From contig NC_080049.1 in NCBI RefSeq assembly GCF_026212465.1, forward strand, positions 4,458,259 to 4,522,258: DNA of 64,000 nucleotides, read 5' to 3'. The stretch comes from Amaranthus tricolor. Its lineage: Eukaryota; Streptophyta; Magnoliopsida; Caryophyllales; Amaranthaceae. The notes beneath the pieces are model-generated. The model was not told where the DNA came from and searched no databases. It saw nothing but the letters and a program-made list of their open reading frames with translations. Shown here one piece after another: positions 13,701 to 25,846 of this stretch. Each line of letters starts with the position of its first letter. The first letter of the stretch is position 1. The position numbers and the translations under genes are program-made.

Positions 13701-16114
13701 GCATAAAGTAGCTCAAACTTGGTTTGTTTTGCACGAAACTTGGGACACAACACTATTTGTTATATTTTATTGTGTTGAAGTTGTTAGAATTGAAAATCAT
13801 AGTCATATGGTAGAAATTACGTGTTAAGTTTCTATTTTAAGGGTTTTTAAGCATTTTATTCACTTTTGCACATAAAGTAGCTCAAACTTGGTTTGTTTCG
13901 CACGAAACTTGGCACACAACACTATTTGGTATATATTATTATATTGAAGTGGTTATAATTCAAAATCATAGTCATAAGCTAGAAATTGCGTGTTAAGTCG
14001 CGATTTTATGCGTTTTTTCTACTTTTGCGCATAAAGTAGCTCAACCTTGGTTTGTTTCGCACGAAACTTGGCACAACACTATTTGGTATATATTATTATG
14101 TTGAAGTGGTTAGAATTAAAAATCATAGTCATATTCTAGAAATTACGTGTTAAGTTGCTATTTTAAGGGTTTTTAAGCGTTTTGGCCACTTTTGCGCATA
14201 AACTTGGTTTGTTTTACACGAAACTTGGCACACAACACTATTTGGTATATATTATTGTGTTGAAGTGGTTAGAATTGAAAATCATAGTCGTATACTAGAA
14301 ATTGCGTGTTAAGTTGTGATTTTATACGTTTTTGCCACTTTTGTGCATAAAGTAGCTCAAACTTGGTTTGTTTTGCACGAAACTTGGCTCACAACACTAT
14401 TTGCTATATGTTATTGTGTTGAAGTTGTTAAAATTGAAAATCATAGTCACATGCTACAAATTACGTGTTAAGTTGCGATTTTAAGGGTTTTTAAGCGTTT
14501 TTATCACTTTTGCGCATAAAGTAGCTCAAACTTGGTTTGTTTTGCACGAGACTTGGCAAACAACACTATTTGGTATATATTATTGTGTTGGAGTGGTTAG
14601 AATTGAAAATCATAGTGAAATGCTAGAAATTACGTGTTAAGTTGCGACGATATTCATTTTTAAGCGTTTTTGCCACTTTTGCACATAAAGTAACTCTAAC
14701 TTGGTTTGTTTTGCACGAAACATGGCACACAACACTATTTGGTATATATTATTGTGTTGAAGTGGTTAGAATTGAAAATTATAGTCATATGCTAGAAACT
14801 ACGTGTTAACTTGCGATTTTAAGGGTTTTTTTGTGTATTTGTCACTTTTGCGCATAAAGTAGCTCAAACTTGGTTTGTTTTACACGAAACTTGGCACACA
14901 ACACTATTTGCTATATATTATTGTGTTGAAGTGGTTAGAATTGAAAATCATAGTCATATGCTAGAAATTGCGTGTTAAGTTGCGATTTTATGTGTTTTTG
15001 CCACTTTTGCGCATAAAGTAGCTCGAACTTGGTTTGTTTTGCTCGAAACTTGGCAAACAACACTATTTTGTATATGTTATTGTGTTGAAGTGGTTAGAAT
15101 TGAAAATAAAAGTGATATGCTACAAATTACTTGTTAAGTTGCGATTTTAAGGGTTTTTTAGCGTTTTGGCACTTTTACGCATAAAGTAGCTCAAACTTGG
15201 TTTGTTTTGCTTGAAATTTGGCACACAATACTATTTGGTATCTATTATTGTGTTGAAGTGGTTAGAATTTAAAATCATAATAATATGCTACAAATTACGT
15301 GTTCAGTTGCGATTTTACGGGTTTTTAAGCGTTTTTGCCACTTTTGCGCATAAAGTTATTCAAACTGTGTTTGTTTTCCACGAAACTTGATATACAACAC
15401 TATTTGGTATATATTATTGTGTTGAAGTGGTTAGAATTGAAAATCATAGTCATACGCTAGAAATTACGTGTTTATGTTGCGATGTTATGCGTTTTTAAGC
15501 GTTTTTGCCACTTTTGCACATAAAGTAACTCAAACTTAGTTTGTTTTGCACGAAACTTGGTACACAACACTAGTTTGTATATATTATTGTTTTAAAGTAG
15601 TTAGAATTGAAAATCATACTAATATGCTAGAAATTGCGTGTTAAGTTGCCATTTTATGCGTTTTTAAGCGTTTTGCACGAAACTTGGTATACAACACTAT
15701 TTGGTATATATTATTGTGGTGAAGTGGTTAGAATTGAACATCATAGTCATATGCTAGAAATTACGCGTTAAGTTGCGATGTTATTCGTTTTTAAGCGTTT
15801 TTGCCACTTTTACACATAAACTAACTCAAACTTGGTTTGTTTTGCACGAAACTTGGTACCCAACACTAGTTTGTATATATTACTGTTTTAAAGTAGTTAG
15901 AATTGAAAATCATTGTAATATGCTAGAAATTACGTGTTAAGTTTCGATTTTAAGGGTTTTTTAGCGTTTTTATCACTTTTTCGCATAAAGTAGCTCATAC
16001 TTTGTTTGTTTTGCACGAAACTTGGCAAACAACACTATTTGGTATATATTATTGTGTTGAAGTGGTTATAATTGAAAATCATAGTCATATGCTAGAAATT
16101 ACGTGTTAAGTTGC

Positions 16115-19100
16115 GACGTTATTCGTATTTAAGCGTTTTTGCCACTTTTGCACATAAAGTAACTCTAACTTGGTTTGTTTTGCACGAAACTTGGTACACA
16201 GCACTATTTTGTATATATTATTGTTTTAAAGTGGTTAGAATTCAAAATCATAGAAATATGCTAGAAATTGCGTGTTAAGTTGCGATTTTATGCGTTTTTA
16301 TGCGTTTTGTCACTTTTGTGCATAAAGTAGCTCAAACTTGGTTTGTTTTGCACGAAACTTGGCACACAACACTATTTGGTATATGTTATTGTGTTGAAGT
16401 TGTTAGAATTGAAAATCATAGTCATTTGCAAGAAATCACGTGTTAAGTTGCGATTTTAAGGGTTTTTAAGCGTTTTTGCTACTTTTGCACATAAAATAGC
16501 TCAAATTTGGTTTGTTTAAGACGAAACTTGGCACACAACACTATTTGGTATATATTATTGTGTTGAAGTGTTTATAATTGAAAATCATAGTCATATGCTA
16601 GAAATTACGTGTTAAGTTGCGATACTAAGGTTTTTAAGCGTTTTTGCCACTTTTACGCATAAAGTAGCTCAAACTTGGTTTGTTTTGCACGAAACTTGGC
16701 ACACAACACTATTTGGTATATATTTTTATGTTGAAGTGGTTAGAATTTAAAATCATAGTTATATGCTAGAAATTACGTGTTAAGTTGCGATTTTAAGGGT
16801 TTTTAAACGTTTTTGCCACTTTTGAGCATAAATTGTCTCAAACTTGGTTTATTTTACACGAAACTTGGCACACAACACTATTTGGAATATATTATTGTAT
16901 TGAAGTGGTTAGAATTGAAAATCATAGTCATATGCTAGAAATTGCGTCTTAAGTTGCGATTTTATGTGTTTTTACCACTTTTGCGCATAAAGTAGCTCGC
17001 ACTTTGTTTGTTTTGCACGAAACTTGGCACACAACACTATTTGGTATATGTTATTTTGTTGAAGTTGTTAGAATTGGAAATCAAAGTGATATGCTAGAAA
17101 TTACGTGTTAAGTTGCGATTTTAAGGGTTTTTTAGCGTTTTGGCACTTTTACGCATAAAGTAGCTCAAACTTGGTTTGTTTTGCTTGAAATTTTGCAAAC
17201 AATACTATTTGGTATATATTATTGTGTTGAAGTGGTTAGAATTTAAAATCATAATCATATGCTAAGAATTACGTGTTCAGTTGCGATTTTACGGGTTTTT
17301 AAGCGATTTTGCCACTTTTGCGCATAAAGTAGCTCAAACTTGGTTTCTTTTGCACGAAACTTGGTATACAACACTATTTGGTATATATTATTGTGTTGAA
17401 GTGGTTAGAATTGAAAATCATAGTAATATGCTAGAAATTACGTGTTACGTTGCGATGATATGCGTTTTTAAGCATTTTTGCCACTTTTGCACATAAAGTA
17501 TCTCAAATTTAGTTTGTTTTGCACGAAACTTGGTACACAACACTAGTTTTTATATATTATTGTTTTAAAGTAGTTAGAATTGAAAATCATAGTAATGCTA
17601 GAAATTGCGTGTTCATGCGTCTTTAAGCGTTTTGCACGAAACTTGGTATACAACATTATTTGGTATATATTATTGTGTTGAAGTGGTTAGAATTGAAAAT
17701 CATTGTCATATGCTAGAAATTGCGTGTTAAGTTGCGATTTTATGTGTTTTTGCCACTTTTACACATAAAGTAACTCAAACATGGTTTGTTTTGCACGAAA
17801 CTTGATACACAACACTAGTTTGTATATATTTTTGTTTTAAAGTAGTTAGAATTCAAAACAATAGTAATATGCTTAAAATTACGTGTTAAGTTGCGATTTT
17901 ATGCGTTTTTATCTCTTTTGCGCAAAAAGTAGCTCAAACTTGGTTTGTTATGCACGAAACTTGGCACACAACACTATTTTGTATATGTTATTTTGTTGAA
18001 GTTGTTAGAATTGAAAATCATAGTCATATACTAGAAATTACGTGTTAAGTTTCGATTTTAAGGGTTTTTAAGCGTTTTTGCCACTTTTGCACATAAAGTA
18101 GCTCAAACTTGGTTTGTTTCGCACGAAAGTTGGCACAACATTATTTGGTATTTATTATTGTGTTGAAGTGGTTAGAATTGAAAATCATAGTCATATGCTA
18201 GAAATTGCGTGTTCATGCGTCTTTAAGCGTTTTGCTCGAAACTTGGCACACAACACTATTTTGTATATGTTATTGTGTTGAAGTGGTTAGAATTGAAAAT
18301 AAAAGTGATATGCTAGAAATTACGTGTTAAGTTGCGATTTTAAGGGTTTTATAGCAATTTGGCACTTCTACGCATAAAGTAGCTCAAACTTGGTTTGTTT
18401 TGCTTGAAATTTGGCACACAATACTATTTGGAATCTATTATTGTGTTGAAGTGGTTAGAATTTAAAATCATAATCATATGCTACAAATTACGCGTTCAGT
18501 TGCGATTTTACGGGTTTTTAAGCGTTTTTGCCACTTTTGCGCAAAAAGTTATTCAAACTTGGTTTGTTTTGCACGAAACTTGATATACAACACTATTTGG
18601 TATATATTATTGTGTTGAAGTGGTTAGAATTGAAAATCAAAGTCATATGTTAGAAACTACGTGTTAAGTTGCGATTTTAAGGGTTTTTAAGTGTATTTGT
18701 CACTTTTGCGCATAAAGTAGCTCAAACTTGGTTTGTTTTACACGAAACATGGCACACAACACTATTTGCTATATATTATTGTGTTGAAGTGGTTAGAAAT
18801 GAAAATCATAGTCATATGCTAGAAATTGCGTGTAAAGTTGCGATTTTATGTGTTTTTGCCACTTTTGCACTTAAAGTAGCTCGAACTTGGTTTGTTTTGC
18901 TCGAAACTTGGCACACAACACTATTTGGTATATGTTATTGTGTTGAAGTGGTTAGAATTGAAAATCAAAGTGATATGCTAGAAATTACGTGTTAAGTTGC
19001 GATTTTAAGGGTTTTATAGCATTTTGGCACTTTTACGCATAAAGTAGCTCAAACTTGGTTTGTTTTGCTTGAAATTTGGCACACAATACTATTTGGTATC

Positions 19101-20584
19101 TATTATTGTGTTGAAGTGGTTAGAATTTAAAATCATAATCATATGCTACAAATTACGTGTTCAGTTGCGATTTTACGGGTTTTTAAGCGTTTTTGCCACT
19201 TTTGCGCAAAAAGTTGTTCAAACTTGGTTTGTTTTGCACGAAACTTGATATACAACACTATTTGGTATATATTATTGTGTTGAAGTGGTTAGAATTGAAA
19301 ATCATAGTCATTCGCTAGAAATTACGTGTTATGTTGCGATGTTATGCGTTTTTAAGCGTTTTTGCCACTTTTGCACATAAAGTAACTCAAACTTAGTTTG
19401 TTTTGCACGAAACTTGGTACACAACACTAGTTTGTATATATTATTGTTTTAAAGTAGTTAGAATTGAAAATCATAGTAATATGCTCGAAATTGCGTGTTC
19501 ATGCATCTTTAAGCGTTTTGCACGAAACTTGGTATACAACACTATTTGGTATATATTATTATTGTGTTGAAGTGGTTAGAATTGAAAATCATTGTCATAT
19601 GCTAGAAATTACGCGTTAAGTTGCGATGTTATGCGTTTTTAAGCGTTTTTGCAACTTTTACACATAAAGTAACTCAAACATGGTTTGTTTTGCACGAAAC
19701 TTGGTACACAACACTAGTTTGTATATATCATAGTAATATGCTTGAAATTACGTGTTAAGTTGCGATTTTATGCGTTTTTATCACTTTTGCGCAAAAAGTA
19801 GCTCAAACTTGGTTTGTTATGCACGAAACTTGGCACACAACACTATTTTGTATATGTTATTGTGTTGAAGTTGTTAGAATTGAAAATCATAGTCATAAAC
19901 TAGAAATTACGTGTTAAGTTTCGATTTTAAGGGTTTTTAAGCGTTTTTGCCACTTTTGCACATAAAGTAGCTCAAACTTGGTTTGTTTCGCACGAAACTT
20001 GGCACAACATTATTTGGTATATATTATTGTGTTGAAGTGGTTAGAATTGAAAATCATAGTCATATGCTAGTAATTACGTGTTAAGTTGCGATTTTAATGG
20101 TTTTTAAGCGTTGCTGCCACTTCTGCGCACAAAGTAGCTCAAACTTGGTTTGTTTTACACGAAACTTGACACATAACACTATTTGGTATATATTATTGTG
20201 TTGAAGTTGTTAGAATTGAAAATCATAGTCGTGCTAGAAATTGCGTGTTAAATTGCGATTTTATACGTTTTTGCCAATTTTGTGCATAAAGTAGCTCAAA
20301 CATGGTTTGTTTTGCACGAAACTTGGCACACAACACCATTTGGTATACGTTATTGTGCTGATGTTATTAAAACTAAAAATCATAGTCACATGCAAAAAAT
20401 TACGTGCTAATTTCCGATTTTAAGGGTTTTTAAGCGTTTTAATGACTTTTGCGCATAAAGTAGCTCAAACTTTGTTTGTTTTGCACGAAACTTGGCAAAG
20501 AACACTATTTGGTATATATTATTGTGTTGAAGTGGTTATAATTGAAAATCATAGTCATATGTTAGAAATTACGTGTTAAGTTGC
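16115..20584. repeat. Large satellite superunit (4470 bp), left arm
   Basis: The rare variant GACGTTATTCGTATTTAAGC occurs at 2837, 11981, 16115, 20585 and 24300, giving later spacings of 4134, 4470 and 3715 bp. The 4470-bp offset is confirmed independently by the AAGCGATTTTGCC monomer at 17281 and 21751. Monomer order is broadly conserved between units, with local gains and losses. Confidence 0.8.
18395..19248. repeat. Local satellite duplication, 665-bp spacing
   Basis: A run containing GCTTGAAATTTGGCACACAA followed by a TTACGGGTTTTTAAGCG monomer and GCGCAAAAAGTT occurs at 18395-18583 and again at 19060-19248, 665 bp apart (about four monomers). Related copies lie at 15202 and 21646. Confidence 0.7.
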
Positions 20585-23500
20585 GACGTTATTCGTATTT
20601 AAGCGTTTTTGCCACTTTTGCACATAAAGTAACTCTAACTTGGTTTGTTTTGCACGAAACTTGGTACACAGCACTATTTTGTATATATTATTGTTTTAAA
20701 GTGGTTAGAACTCAAAATCATAGAAATATGCTAGAAATTGCGTGTTAAGTTGCGATTTTATGCGTTTTTATGCGTTTTGTCACTTTTGCGCATAAAGTAG
20801 CTCAAACTTGGTTTGTTTTGCACAAAACTTGGCACATAACAATATTTGGTATATGTTATTGTGTTGAAGTTGTTAGAATTGAAAATCGTAGTCATTTGCT
20901 AGAAATCACGTGTTAAGTTGCGATTTTAAGGGTTTTTAAGCGTTTTTGCTACTTTTGCACATAAAGTAACTCAAATTTGGTTTGTTTAGGACGAAACTTG
21001 GCACACAACAATATTTGGTATATATTATTGTGTTGAAGTGTTTATAATTGAAAATCATAGTCATATGCTAGAAATTACGTGTTAAGTTGCGATATTAAGG
21101 TTTTTAAGCGTTTTTGCCACTTTTACGCATAAAGTAGCTCAAACTTGGTTTGTTTTGCCCGAAACTTGGCACACAACACTATTTGGTATATAATTTTGTG
21201 TTGAAGTGGTTAGAATTTAAAATCATAGTTATATGCTAGAAATTACGTGTTAAGTTGCGATTTTAAGGGTTTTTAAACGTTTTTGCCACTTTTGCCAATA
21301 AATTTGCTCAAACTTGGTTTATTTTACACGAAACTTGGCACACAACACTATTTGGTATATATTATTGTATTGAAGTGGTTAGAATTGAAAATCATAGTCA
21401 TATGCTAGAAATTGCGTCTTAAGTTGCGATTTTATGTGTTTTTACCACTTTTGCGCATAAAGTAGCTCGAACTTGGTTTGTTTTGCACGAAACTTGGCAC
21501 ACAACACTATTTGGTATATGTTATTGTGTTGAAGTTGTTAGAATTGGAAATCAAAGTGATATGCTAGATATTACGTGTTAAGTTGCGATTTTAAGGGTTT
21601 TTTAGTGTTTTGGCACTTTTACGCATAAAGTAGCTCAAACTTGGTTTGTTTTGCTTGAAATTTTGCACACATTACTATTTGGTATTTATTATTGTGTTGA
21701 AGTGGTTAGAATTTAAAATCATAATCATATGCTACAAATTACGTGTTCTGTTCCGATTTTACGGGTTTTTAAGCGATTTTGCCACTTCTGCGCATAAAGT
21801 AGCTCAAACTTGGTTTGTTTTGCACGAAACTTGGTATACAACACTATTTGGTATATATTATTGTGTTGAAGTGGTTAGAATTGAAAATCATAGTCATATG
21901 CTAGAAATTACGTGTTAAGTTGCGATGATATGCGTTTTTAAGCATTTTTGCCACTTTTGCACATAAAGTAACTCAAATTTAGTTTGTTTTGCACGAAACT
22001 TGGTACACAACACTAGTTTGTATATATTATTGTTTTAAAGTAGTTAGAATTGAAAATCATAGTAATATGCTAGAAATTGCGTGTTTATGCGTCTTTAAGC
22101 GTTTTGCACGAAACTTGGTATACAACACTATTTGGTATATATTATTGTGTTGAAGTGGTTAGAATTGAAAATCATTGTCATATGCTAGAAATTACGCGTT
22201 AAGTTGCGATGTTATGCATTTTTAAGCGTTTTTGCCACTTTTACACATAAAGTAACTCAAACATGGTTTGTTTTGCACGAAACTTGGTACACAACACTAG
22301 TTTTTATATATTATTGTTTTAAAGTAGTTAAAATTGAAAATTATAGTAATATGCTAGAAATTACGTGTTAACTTGCGATTTTATGCGTTTTTATCACTTT
22401 TGCGCAAAAAGTAGCTCAAACTTGGTTTGTTATGCACGAAACTTGGCACACAACACTATTTTGTATATGTTATTGTGTTGAAGTTTTTAGAATTGAAAAT
22501 CATAGTCATATACTAGAAATTACGTGTTAAGTTTCGATTTTAAGGGATTTTAAGCGTTTTTGCCACTTTTTCACATAAAGTAGCTCAAACTTGGTTTGTT
22601 TCGCACGAAACTTGGCACAACATTATTTGGTATATATTATTGTGTTGAAGTGGTTAGAATTGAAAATCATAGTCATATGCTAGAAATTACGTGTTAAGTT
22701 GCGATGATATGCGTTTTTAAGCATTTTTGCCACTTTTGCACATAAAGTAACTCAAATTTAGTTTGTTTTGCACGAAACTTGGTACACAACACTAGTTTGT
22801 ATATATTATTGTTTTAAAGTAGTTAGAATTGAAAATCATAGTAATATGCTAGAAATTGCGTGTTTATGCGTCTTTAAGCGTTTTGCACGAAACTTGGTAT
22901 ACAACACTATTTGGTATATATTATTGTGTTGAAGTGGTTAGAATTGAAAATCATTGTCATATGCTAGAAATTACACGTTAAGTTGCGATGTTATGCATTT
23001 TTAAGCGTTTTTGCCACTTTTACACATAAAGTAACTCAAACATGGTTTGTTTTGCACGAAACTTGGTACACAACACTAGTTTGTATATATTATTGTTTTA
23101 AAGTAGTTAAAATTGAAAATTATAGTAATATGCTAGAAATTACGTGTTAACTTGCGATTTTATGCGTTTTTATCACTTTTGCGCAAAAAGTAGCTCAAAC
23201 TTGGTTTGTTATGCACGAAACTTGGCACACAACACTATTTTGTATATGTTATTGTGTTGAAGTTTTTAGAATTGAAAATCATAGTCATATACTAGAAATT
23301 ACGTGTTAAGTTTCGATTTTAAGGGATTTTATGCGTTTTTGCCACTTTTTCACATAAAGTAGCTCAAACTTGGTTTGTTTCGCACGAAACTTGGCACAAC
23401 ATTATTTGGTATATATTATTGTGTTGAAGTGGTTAGAATTGAAAATCATAGTCATATGCTAGTAATTACGTGTTAAGTTGCGATTTTAATGGTTTTTAAG

Positions 23501-23699
23501 CGTTGTTGCCACTTCTGGGCAAAAGTAGCTCAAACTTGGTTTGTTTTACACGAAACTTGGCACATAACACTATTTGGTATATATTATTGTGTTGAAGTTG
23601 TTAGAATTGAAAATCATAGTCATTCTAGAAATTACGTGTTAAATTGCGATTTTATACGTTTTTGCCACTTTTGTGCATAAAGTAGCTCAAACTTGGTTT
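19985..23699. repeat. 3.7-kb satellite unit, first copy (second copy is split by the retrotransposon)
   Basis: The variant TTTCGCACGAAACTTGGCAC at 19986 recurs at 23701, and CACCATTTGGTATACG at 20334 recurs at 24049; both give an offset of 3715 bp. The second copy runs from about 23700 to 24339, is interrupted by the retrotransposon, and resumes at 35104 to about 37390. This copy also has an internal 779-bp duplication (GATGATATGCG at 21924 and 22703) that the split copy lacks. Confidence 0.85.
22058..22172. repeat. Truncated satellite monomer (115 bp), recurrent variant
   Basis: In this monomer the spacer CTTTAAGCGTTTTGC runs directly into ACGAAACTTGG, skipping the CCACTTTTGCGCATAAAG...GGTTT part. 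Measured from ATC to the next ATC it is 115 bp instead of about 167. Similar monomers occur near 2390, 11535, 15665, 17625, 18230, 19510, 22880 and 36565. The junction is at a shared GTTTTGC, consistent with microhomology or slippage deletion followed by amplification. Confidence 0.8.
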
Positions 23700-24334
23700 G
23701 TTTCGCACGAAACTTGGCACAACATTATTTGGTATATATTATTGTGTTGAAGTGGTTAGAATTGAAAATCATAGTCATATGCTAGTAATTACGTGTTAAG
23801 TTGCGATTTTAATGGTTTTTAAGCGTTGTTGCCATTTCTGCGCACAAAGTAGCTCAAACTTGGTTTGTTTTACACGAAACTTGACAGATAACACTATTTG
23901 GTATATATTATTGTGTTGAAGTTGTTAGAATTGAAAATCATAGTCGTGCTAGAAATTGCGTGTTAAATTGCGATTTTATACGTTTTTGCCACTTTTGTGC
24001 ATAAAGTAGCTCAAACTTGGTTTGTTTTGCACGAAACTTGGCACATAACACCATTTGGTATACGTTATTGTGTTGATGTTATTAAAACTGAAAATCATAG
24101 TCACATGCAAAAAATTACGTGTTAAGTTCCGATTTTAAGGGTTTTTAAGCGTTTTTATGACTTTTGCGCATAAAGTAGCTCAAACTTTGTTTGTTTTGCA
24201 CGAAACTTGGCAAAGAACACTATTTGGTATATATTATTGTGTTGAAGTGGTTATAATTGAAAATCATAGTCATATGTTAGAAATTACGTGTTAAGTTGCG
24301 ACGTTATTCGTATTTAAGCGTTTTTGCCACTTTT

Positions 24335-24339
24335 GCACA
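24335..24339. repeat. Target-site duplication, left (GCACA)
   Basis: GCACA immediately precedes the 5' LTR and is repeated immediately after the 3' LTR at 35104-35108. The undisturbed site is visible in the sister satellite unit at 20620-20624 as TTTTGCACATAAAGTAAC. A 5-bp duplication is normal for copia integrases. Confidence 0.95.
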
Positions 24340-24984
24340 TGTTGGACCTCTTGAGTTTTGATGATGACTACACTTTATTTAAGCAAACATGTTTTTAGAG
24401 ATTGTGCAGGTCGATATCCGATTATGATTATGATCGTTGATAGTACCTATGCCTTAGCTTATGGAAACGTACATGTCAAAAGGTTTCAATTGATGTTAGG
24501 AGAAGTATATCGCTTGGGATGTAAAATGGAGACAGCAGATCTACTGTTCCCAAGTTGGATGTTCTAGCTAAACTGAAGTCTGGAGACAGCACACTGTTCC
24601 TGAGCTGAAGGTTGACTACGTTGACTGAAAATTCTGATTATCATATTTTAATTATTATTTTTAGTTAATGTATTTTAAATTAAATTGTTGCAGTAAAAAT
24701 TTATTTAAGTTAATTGGCAAATCGTTTTTATTGAATAAAATGGATTCACGTTTTAATTCGTTAAGATCCTTTATTTTAGGATCTATTTTTAGTAAATCAT
24801 GGATTTGTTAAAAATAGAATTAACTAACTTTGAATTGGTCTTAGCAAATCTTTTCAGCCGGTCTTTATTCCTAAAAATTAGCAAACAATCATTCCCACTA
24901 AGATTAACCGTTTTCTAAATATAGCATGAAGTTCCAGCCATTAATTTGGGGAACAGGAATTACTACTGAAGAAACTGCTACTTT

Positions 24985-25020
24985 AGGGAACAGCGGTTAT
25001 TAAGGGAACAGCGGTTATTG
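24985..25020 (+). promoter_or_regulatory. Tandem 18-bp duplication in U3, candidate enhancer repeat
   Basis: AGGGAACAGCGGTTATTA (24985-25002) is followed directly by AGGGAACAGCGGTTATTG (25003-25020). Each carries the GGGAACAG octamer that recurs through the element, and a third GGGAACAG lies just upstream at 24948. It sits about 140 bp before the TATA box, a usual position for LTR enhancers. A regulatory role is inference. The same pair occurs in the 3' LTR at 34310-34345. Confidence 0.5.
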
Positions 25021-25158
25021 TTTATGTACACGTGTGATTTGACTTAATCAAATCTTATGGAGATAACCGTGTGTTTGCTTAATCCACATTACTCCCATGA
25101 TCTCTTGATAGTGGGATGATGGATTGGATTATTCCACTTTCTTAGGAATATTATTTTC

Positions 25159-25165
25159 TATAAAT
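25159..25165 (+). promoter_or_regulatory. LTR TATA box
   Basis: TATAAAT lies in the context TTCTATAAATTGC, the best TATA match in the LTR. Transcription would be expected to begin about 25-35 bp downstream, near 25190, giving a U3 of roughly 850 bp. The copy in the 3' LTR is at 34484-34490. Confidence 0.65.
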
Positions 25166-25372
25166 TGCAAGATAATTCCGGTTTTTAAAAAAGAAGAGAA
25201 GTAATCCAACGTTTTGTGCTTAAGTGTTTTTCATACGTTTTTGTTGGATTTTACAAGAAATATTTTGTTCTTAAAATTGCCAATTAATTTATAATATTTT
25301 CTTGATGCAACTCTTTGATTTATTTTAGAGAATTTCTATCCTTTTTGTAAGGGTTTTTGAGAGTTTATGTAA

Positions 25373-25518
25373 TTAGACTCGGGTGAGTCTAAGGGGGAAG
25401 TTAGATAGCTTTTAGTGAAGCTAGAGAGGATTAGCTTATTGTAAAGCTAAGTTTGTTGCTTTGAGTAAAGCAATTAGAGAGTGAAGAGTTGGCCTAGTTG
25501 TTTCGCTTCGAGTGAAGT
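25373..25518 (+). other. Array of five short hairpins in the transcribed LTR (R/U5)
   Basis: Five perfect or near-perfect inverted repeats follow one another. TTAGACTC-gggt-GAGTCTAA is at 25373-25392. TAGCTTT-tagt-GAAGCTA with one G-U pair is at 25406-25423. TTAGCTT-attgta-AAGCTAA is at 25431-25450. TTGCTTT-gagt-AAAGCAA is at 25456-25473. GCTTC-gagt-GAAGT with one G-U pair is at 25505-25518. Four have a four-base loop ending in GT. All lie downstream of the TATA box, so they would be in the 5' leader of the genomic RNA (and at its 3' end if within R). Packaging, dimerisation or translational control are possibilities; none is shown. Confidence 0.7.
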
Positions 25519-25780
25519 AAGGTGTTTATTGTGATTGTAACTAATTGCCTTAAACATAGTGGAGTTTTTGAAAATCCCAAGTGGTCGTGGTTTTTCCTTT
25601 TGTTTAGGCCCAAAAGGTTTCCACGTAAAATCGTGTGTCTCTCTTATTATTTTGCTCTTAGTTTAAGCTTTATTTATTTTGAATAATTCCGCAAAAACAG
25701 GGCACAATCGCTTAAACTTGCAACAACAACAATTCACCCCCCCTCTTGTTGCTGTTCCCGTTCCTAATTGAATCAACAAT

Positions 25781-25793
25781 TGGTATCAGAGCC
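25781..25793 (+). other. Primer-binding site (initiator tRNA-Met type)
   Basis: TGGTATCAGAGCC begins two bases after the LTR end. It matches the usual plant copia primer site complementary to the 3' end of initiator tRNA-Met. Minus-strand cDNA synthesis would start here. Confidence 0.93.
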
Positions 25794-25846
25794 CTGTTCC
25801 CAGAAGATCAGGAAACCCTGAGGGCAGATTCTGGTGTTCCCGAAAA

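Larger units (their letters stand above)
1..24339. repeat. Left arm of tandem satellite array (about 160-170 bp monomers)
   Basis: The whole stretch is head-to-tail copies of one AT-rich monomer. Landmarks recur in fixed order: ATCATAGTCATATGCTAGAA, then ACGTGTTAAGTTGCGATTTT, a variable T-rich spacer, CCACTTTTGCGCATAAAGTA, GCTCAAACTTGGTTTGTTTT, GCACGAAACTTGGCACACAA, CACTATTTGGTATATATTAT and TGTGTTGAAGTGGTTAGAAT. No stretch here escapes the repeat, so there is no room for an ordinary gene. Monomers differ by substitutions and small indels, and groups of variants recur at multi-kb spacing, which shows higher-order organisation. Monomer size is close to a nucleosomal repeat and is typical of plant centromeric satellites; a centromeric location is inference. 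Short open frames in the array are read-through of the repeat and are not genes. Confidence 0.97.
24340..25778 (+). repeat. 5' LTR (1439 bp)
   Basis: It begins TGTTGGACCTC and ends AATCAACA, with a 5-bp terminal inverted repeat TGTTG/CAACA. U3 contains a tandem 18-bp duplication (24985-25020), and a TATAAAT box lies at 25159-25165. Downstream, in the presumed R/U5, is a run of short hairpins (25373-25518), then a run of seven C at 25737-25743 embedded between GCAACAA (25720-25726) and TTGTTGC (25746-25752), which could pair. A 69-codon open frame at 24358-24567 lies in U3 and is repeated in the 3' LTR; it has no recognisable domain and is probably fortuitous. Confidence 0.97.

Noticed and set aside
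1..24339. CRISPR-like array of direct repeats
   Set aside because: The repeats are contiguous tandem monomers with no unique spacers, in plant nuclear DNA.
24358..24567. 69-codon open frame in the 5' LTR (copy at 33683-33892)
   Set aside because: It lies in U3 upstream of the TATA box and shows no recognisable domain. Its presence in both LTRs follows from LTR identity, not selection.
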